Shown in pieces: positions 42,811 through 46,946 of a stretch of DNA of 46,946 bases; position 1 is the first letter of the stretch; each line of letters opens with the position of its first letter. The position numbers were made by a program, and so were the translations under genes. This DNA is from an uncultured Spirochaetales bacterium. GTDB lineage: Bacteria > Spirochaetota > Spirochaetia > Sphaerochaetales > Sphaerochaetaceae. A model generated the notes under the pieces. That model made no database searches. It saw nothing but the letters and a program-made list of their open reading frames with translations, and was not told the DNA's origin. The stretch spans positions 1 through 46,946 of the forward strand of contig CASDPA010000016.1 of assembly GCA_949282255.1 (NCBI GenBank). Reading direction: 5' to 3'.

Positions 42811-44736
42811 TCAACCTTCAATCATATTAAGTCTTCCACCAGAGAGAAGCATCTTCTTCTGTTCTTCCGTGGCAAAAAGGGAAATAGGAATCCTTTTCCC
42901 CTTGGTCTTATCTATAAGCATGAAAACCCCATCTTTCATGCTGGAATAAATATCATCAAGCTCAAGAGCATCCCCTGCCTCGATCATCTCATAATCATCA
43001 GGATTATCAAAAACAAGTGGAAGTATACCGAAATTGCACAAATTAGCCTGATGGATTCTTTCTATCGATTTTGCAACGACAGCTTTGACACCCAAATACA
43101 TAGGGCATATCGCGGCATGCTCTCGGCTGGAGCCCTGACCGTATGAATAGCCTGCAATAACAAAGCAAGCACAACCGGACTTTTTATTCTCAAGGGCTCT
43201 TGAAGCAAAGCTCGGATCAACTCCTTCAAACACAAATGTGGAGTAAACAGGAATGTTGGAACGGAATTTGAGCCTTGCGCCTGCAGGCATGATATGATCG
43301 GTGGTTATCTTATCTCCAACCTTGATCGTCGCATCGCCTGAAAGAGTATCTTGCAAAACTGTATTTTTGGGAGGCTCACCGATATTTGGTCCACGCAAAA
43401 CCTCAACGTCCGTGGAATCTTCCGGGGGGAAAATGAACATATCATCATCATGTACATATTTTTCAGGAAGATCGATTTTGTCGTAAGGTACATTCTCATA
43501 TGGATCGGTCACAACCCCGTATATTGCAGATAAAGCTGCAGTTTCAGGGCTTACGAGATAAAGCTTGCCGCTTTTTGTTCCACTTCTTCCTTCAAAATTC
43601 CTATTGCTTGTCCTCAATGAAACCCCATCGGTTCCAGGAGACTGGTGATTGCCGATACAGAATCCGCATGCGCTTTCCAAAATTCTCGCACCGCTTTTGA
43701 CAAGGGTTGAAAGGGTTCCATCCCGGCTTATCATTTCCAGAACCTCACGGCTTCCAGGTGCAATCCCTAGGCTTACAGTTGGAGCGACTGTATGTCCATC
43801 AAGAATTTTGGCAACCTTTTTCAGATCCATATAACTGCTGTTGGTACAGCTTCCGATGAGAACCTGATTTACCGGCAAACCTGATATGGACGAAACCGTA
43901 GCTATGTTTCCCGGGCTATGTGGAAGCGCCACCAAAGGACGCAAATCATTAAGATTGATTTCAAAAACCTCATCATAAACAGCCCCATCATCCGCATGAA
44001 GCTCGATAAATCCCTGCTGCCTATCATGGGCTTTCAAGAAATCATATGTTTGGCTATCGGAGGGGAAAATGGAGAAAGTGACACCGCATTCAGCTCCCAT
44101 GTTGCATATCGTCGCACGCTCCGGAACAGTAAGAGATGAAACTCCAGGACCAAAGTACTCGAAGACACTGTTGACATTCCCTTTCACACCAAAGCGCTCC
44201 AGCACTTTCAAAATGATATCCTTTGCAGCAACACCACGTCTCAGATTGCCCACGAGACGTATGCCGATGACCTTTGGACAAATCAGCCTAAAAGGGAAAC
44301 CTGCCATGGCAAGGGCCACATCAAGCCCGCCTGCCCCAATGGCAATCTCACCTATTCCACCCTGCGTAGGAGTGTGGCTGTCCGAGCCAAGAAGTGTCTT
44401 CATAGGAAGAGCAAATCTCTCAAGCTGCACCTGATGGCATATACCGTTGCCTGCTCTGGAATATACAATACCCTTTTTTGCTGCAACCGTCCTTAAATAT
44501 TCATGATCATCAAAATTTTCAAAGCCAACCTGAACGGTATTATGATCGACATAGCTGACAGCAAGCTCATTTCTTACCCTGTCGATGTTCATTGATTCGA
44601 ATTCGAGATAACACATGGTGCCGGTAGCATCCTGAGTCAGCGTCTGATCGATCTTTATCCCGATCGGTTCTCCCTTTATAAGGTTTCCTTCCACCAAATG
44701 AGCCGATAGGATTTTATAACAAAGAGTCTGTGCCAT
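42811..44736 (-). CDS. acn: Aconitate hydratase (short, Aquifex type)
   Basis: 641 aa [4Fe-4S] enzyme interconverting citrate and isocitrate. Cluster cysteines are in [10 protein letters not shown] and [14 protein letters not shown] and [11 protein letters not shown] are the substrate-binding segments of domain 1, and the swivelling domain contains [13 protein letters not shown]. It is clearly shorter than AcnA/AcnB (about 850-900) and fits the Aquifex-type family. Start: ATG 44742 touches the Shine-Dalgarno GGAAGGAG, whereas ATG 44736 lies 6 bases after it and is chosen. A -10-like TATAAT lies at 44759-44754. The IS element begins less than 100 bases upstream, so the promoter may be affected by it. 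Confidence 0.93.
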   Translation of the reverse strand: MAQTLCYKILSAHLVEGNLIKGEPIGIKIDQTLTQDATGTMCYLEFESMNIDRVRNELAVSYVDHNTVQVGFENFDDHEYLRTVAAKKGIVYSRAGNGICHQVQLERFALPMKTLLGSDSHTPTQGGIGEIAIGAGGLDVALAMAGFPFRLICPKVIGIRLVGNLRRGVAAKDIILKVLERFGVKGNVNSVFEYFGPGVSSLTVPERATICNMGAECGVTFSIFPSDSQTYDFLKAHDRQQGFIELHADDGAVYDEVFEINLNDLRPLVALPHSPGNIATVSSISGLPVNQVLIGSCTNSSYMDLKKVAKILDGHTVAPTVSLGIAPGSREVLEMISRDGTLSTLVKSGARILESACGFCIGNHQSPGTDGVSLRTSNRNFEGRSGTKSGKLYLVSPETAALSAIYGVVTDPYENVPYDKIDLPEKYVHDDDMFIFPPEDSTDVEVLRGPNIGEPPKNTVLQDTLSGDATIKVGDKITTDHIMPAGARLKFRSNIPVYSTFVFEGVDPSFASRALENKKSGCACFVIAGYSYGQGSSREHAAICPMYLGVKAVVAKSIERIHQANLCNFGILPLVFDNPDDYEMIEAGDALELDDIYSSMKDGVFMLIDKTKGKRIPISLFATEEQKKMLLSGGRLNMIEG

Positions 44737-44863
44737 TTTCATCTCCTTCCGATATTATAAAAAAATATGCAGATTTATAAAACCGTTCACGCCTGTTTTG
44801 ATCCGAATCTGATATCTATGGTTCCGAAGTTAGGTAAATAACATAAATTTTCATAAATTCTTT

Positions 44864-44893
44864 AAGTTCCTAGAAATAGGGGCTTGTTTTTTT
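44864..44893 (+). terminator. Inward-facing terminator at the left end of the IS
   Basis: AAGTTCCTA, GAAA, TAGGGGCTT (9 pairs, two of them G-T) followed by G and seven T residues. It points toward the transposase and would stop read-in transcription from outside. Confidence 0.7.
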
Positions 44894-44912
44894 ATGTTTA
44901 TTAAGTTATAAT
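44884..44912 (+). promoter_or_regulatory. Transposase promoter
   Basis: TTGTTT (44884-44889), a 17-base spacer, and a perfect TATAAT (44907-44912). The -35 box overlaps the 3' arm and T run of the inward terminator. Downstream are two near copies of TACGTRCTTAT in tandem. Confidence 0.75.
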
Positions 44913-44960
44913 AAATATTATACGTACTTATTACGTGCTTATGTGCATGAGGAACTTAAA

Positions 44961-46817
44961 ATGAGACTGAAGGTGATACCAACAAAGACCGACAAGAAGC
45001 TTTATCTTGTGAAAACCATCAAGAAGCCGGGTGCCAAGTACACGACGACAAAGGCAATTGAGTGCTTCGGAAGTCTTTCGGAGCTCGAGAAGATATATGA
45101 TGACCCTATTGCGCACTTCAAGGAAGTCGCCAGGAGGCGCACTGAGGAGGAAAAGGCAAGAAAAGACGAGCAGAAGCTCGTCGATCCCATAAAGGTAGAT
45201 TTGAATGCGCATGTGGACTTCAATGAGGAAGGCATGGAAGACGGGAAGTACGACAACTATCTCCATCTGGGACAGATGCCCCTCCTGCGCCTATACCACA
45301 TGCTTGAGCTAGACGACTTCCTTGCAAGGAAGAGGAAGAGCTGGGGGATAAGGTCCGGCATGGAGGTGATCTACAAGCTTCTTGTCATCGGAAGGATAAT
45401 ATGTCCTGGTTCAAAGCTTGCAACATGGCAGCAGCTGAGGCATTTCAAGTTAGGGAATTCAAAGCCCACGGACGATGATGTCTACAACGCGCTTGAGTTC
45501 ATCGGAGGCAGTTCCGAGGAGGTGCTGCAGCATCTGAACGAGGTCATGAAGCGCAAAACAGGCAGGAACACATCCCTTATGTATTACGATGTGACTAATT
45601 ACTATTGCGAGATTGATGATCCTGACAACGCAGTTGATGGAGGACTGCGCAGGAGAGGTGTCTGCAAGGAGCACAGGCCGGAGCCCATCATCCAGATGGG
45701 GCTGTTCATGGACGGCGATGGTCTTCCCGTCACATACGGCATATTCCCGGGCAACAACAATGATGTCACCACATTCATTCCTATGATGAACAAGACAACG
45801 GATGACTACGGGATGAAGAAGATAATCTATGTTGCGGACAAGGGAATGATGAGCCATGACAACATAGTCCACATCCTTTCCCACGGCTGCGGATACGTCA
45901 TCTCGGACAGTCCTAGGAAGAAGCAGGAGAAGGACATCATGGATTTCCTCCATGACCCTTGCGGCTACAAAGTCAAAATGGGTGGGGACGGGAACAGCGA
46001 AGTCGTATTCAAGTACAAGGAAAGAACCGTACCTATGAAACGCAGCGGAGTGACCTACCGCGGAGAGGGGGAAAAGAAGACATGCACCGTCGAGTACAAT
46101 GAAGTACAGATTGTCTTCTGGTCAAAGAAATACGCAGAGAGAGCAAGAAAGCAGAGGTACGAAGCCCTCGAGAAGGTCATGAGAAACCCGAAGGTGTTCG
46201 ATGACTACAATGTAAAGGGACTTCTTAAGAAGATTCCTGTAGACCCGAGGGACGGGGCCGTAAGAGAAGACATGGAATACATTGTGGAACTGGACAGGGA
46301 GAAGCTTCAAGAGGCAGAAGCGCTTGATGGCTACTACATCATAAGAAGCAATGTAATAGGCAGGAATGATGAGGAAAAGCCATGGGAAGACGAATACAGG
46401 TTCAGAAGGGACAACTTCTTCCAGCTCAACAAGGATGTGGATGCGATGAGCATAATCGACATGTACAGGGGGCTCTGGGAGATAGAGGAGACCTTCAAGA
46501 TTACAAAGTCGTTCCTTTCCACAAGACCTATATATGTAAGAAAAGAAAGTAGCATAAGGGCTCATTTCACCACATGCTTCATAGCCCTGCTCATGGTGAG
46601 GCTGCTGGAGAGGCAGACTGGAAACAAGTTGAACCATTCCGAAGTGCTTGATGCGGTCCGTCAGTCCATAGTGGCGGAAATCTCCCCCGGAGTGTACAGG
46701 AACATAGTAACAAGCAGGAACATGGAGAACATCGGGAACTCGATGGGCATGGATTTCACCAAGCTCTGGTACACAGCAAATGAGATAAGAGCACTTAGTG
46801 CGAAACCTAAATATTAG
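44961..46817 (+). CDS. IS1634-family (IS4 superfamily) DDE transposase
   Basis: 618 aa, full-length and uninterrupted. The catalytic triad is probably the Asp of YYDVTNYY (residue about 210), the Asp of YVADKGM (about 293) and the Glu of YRGLWEIEETFK (about 509, the family's YREK-like region). The ORF can be opened at GTG 44943, but GAGGA lies 7 bases before ATG 44961 and family members begin with the RLKVIPTKTDKK-like segment. Intact coding sequence, promoter and Shine-Dalgarno suggest recent or ongoing activity. Confidence 0.92.
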   Translation: MRLKVIPTKTDKKLYLVKTIKKPGAKYTTTKAIECFGSLSELEKIYDDPIAHFKEVARRRTEEEKARKDEQKLVDPIKVDLNAHVDFNEEGMEDGKYDNYLHLGQMPLLRLYHMLELDDFLARKRKSWGIRSGMEVIYKLLVIGRIICPGSKLATWQQLRHFKLGNSKPTDDDVYNALEFIGGSSEEVLQHLNEVMKRKTGRNTSLMYYDVTNYYCEIDDPDNAVDGGLRRRGVCKEHRPEPIIQMGLFMDGDGLPVTYGIFPGNNNDVTTFIPMMNKTTDDYGMKKIIYVADKGMMSHDNIVHILSHGCGYVISDSPRKKQEKDIMDFLHDPCGYKVKMGGDGNSEVVFKYKERTVPMKRSGVTYRGEGEKKTCTVEYNEVQIVFWSKKYAERARKQRYEALEKVMRNPKVFDDYNVKGLLKKIPVDPRDGAVREDMEYIVELDREKLQEAEALDGYYIIRSNVIGRNDEEKPWEDEYRFRRDNFFQLNKDVDAMSIIDMYRGLWEIEETFKITKSFLSTRPIYVRKESSIRAHFTTCFIALLMVRLLERQTGNKLNHSEVLDAVRQSIVAEISPGVYRNIVTSRNMENIGNSMGMDFTKLWYTANEIRALSAKPKY

Positions 46818-46839
46818 AAAATTTTCAATATTTTTCTTA

Positions 46840-46905
46840 TAAGGTACTACAAATGACAGGTATTTCTAACCGGGAATAATTTCTGTAAGTATTTGTAGTA
46901 CCTTA
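46840..46905. repeat. Perfect 15-bp inverted repeat after the transposase
   Basis: TAAGGTACTACAAAT (46840-46854) and ATTTGTAGTACCTTA (46891-46905) are perfect complements around a 36-base loop, starting 22 bases after the transposase stop. TTATTTTAT follows on the plus side. It may be a terminator, a barrier to outward or inward transcription, or part of the transposase-binding end. Confidence 0.75.
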
Positions 46906-46946
46906 TTTTATCTCAATATTTGCGAATATTTGCTTCGGAAAAAGGG

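Larger units (their letters stand above)
44822..46940 (+). mobile_element. IS1634-family insertion sequence
   Basis: One DDE transposase gene with flanking non-coding ends and no other gene. Candidate terminal repeats are only 8 bp, TTCCGAAG (44822-44829) and CTTCGGAA (46933-46940), which could be chance, so the exact ends are uncertain and no target duplication was identified. The left end carries a terminator pointing inward, which shields the transposase from outside transcription; the right end has a long hairpin. It is inserted upstream of the aconitase gene, in divergent orientation. Confidence 0.55.

Noticed and set aside
44822-44829. Longer terminal inverted repeats and a target duplication for the IS
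   Set aside because: Only 8 bp match between the ends, which could be chance, and no flanking direct repeat was found; the window ends only 6 bases beyond the right candidate.

Overview
The window (46.9 kb, roughly mid-40s % GC by eye) looks like the chromosome of a spirochaete, possibly of the Sphaerochaeta/Treponema side. Pointers are a plant-style fused AroD-AroE, a bacterial XPB helicase with a partner protein, at least two EF-G paralogues (one EF-G II-like), a short Aquifex-type aconitase, an outer-membrane efflux system and generally short gene spacing. No single marker fixes the genus, so this is an inference. No rRNA, tRNA or CRISPR was seen, and no stretch over 300 bases lacks a gene.

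Layout. 1-5.9 kb: a tripartite RND efflux operon (adaptor, pump, TolC-like channel; minus strand) with 4-base overlaps and a terminator. 6.0-9.6 kb: aldehyde dehydrogenase, periplasmic TPR protein and a CLC antiporter that resembles the fluoride type. 9.6-12.2 kb: a Zn/Cd/Pb P-type ATPase behind a textbook SmtB/CzrA-type operator. 12.3-16.9 kb: two EF-G-family GTPases flanking a small XRE regulator. 16.9-20.9 kb: trmB and mfd. 20.9-28.5 kb: IMPase-family phosphatase, ACT-like regulator, MFS transporter, flavin reductase-like protein, MATE pump with convergent MarR, nrdR, dGTPase and a small membrane protein. 28.6-35 kb: aroK-aroC-XPB-partner operon converging on aroDE. 35-37.9 kb: ABC-F protein, Maf, and an SmtB-like metal sensor. 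38-44.7 kb: beta-hydroxyacid dehydrogenase, citrate synthase, an S66 peptidase, isocitrate dehydrogenase and aconitase, that is, the oxidative half of the TCA cycle leading to 2-oxoglutarate. 44.8 kb to the end: an IS1634-family insertion sequence just upstream of aconitase.

Two themes run through the window. First, at eight genes a good sigma70-type promoter (16-18 base spacer) has its -10 box only 6-8 bases before the start codon, with no Shine-Dalgarno, which predicts leaderless mRNAs. Other genes here have strong Shine-Dalgarno sites, so two initiation modes appear to coexist. Second, convergent gene pairs have almost no intergenic space: stop codons interlock (CTAG, TGATCA), lie 1-13 bases apart, or the genes overlap by 19 and 152 bases.

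Likely functional links: the SmtB-like sensor at 37.6 kb carries a complete alpha5 zinc site and is the obvious candidate to control the zinc ATPase 28 kb away. The citrate synthase/aconitase/isocitrate dehydrogenase set probably feeds glutamate synthesis. The isocitrate dehydrogenase carries NAD-type residues at all four positions checked that normally read NADP.
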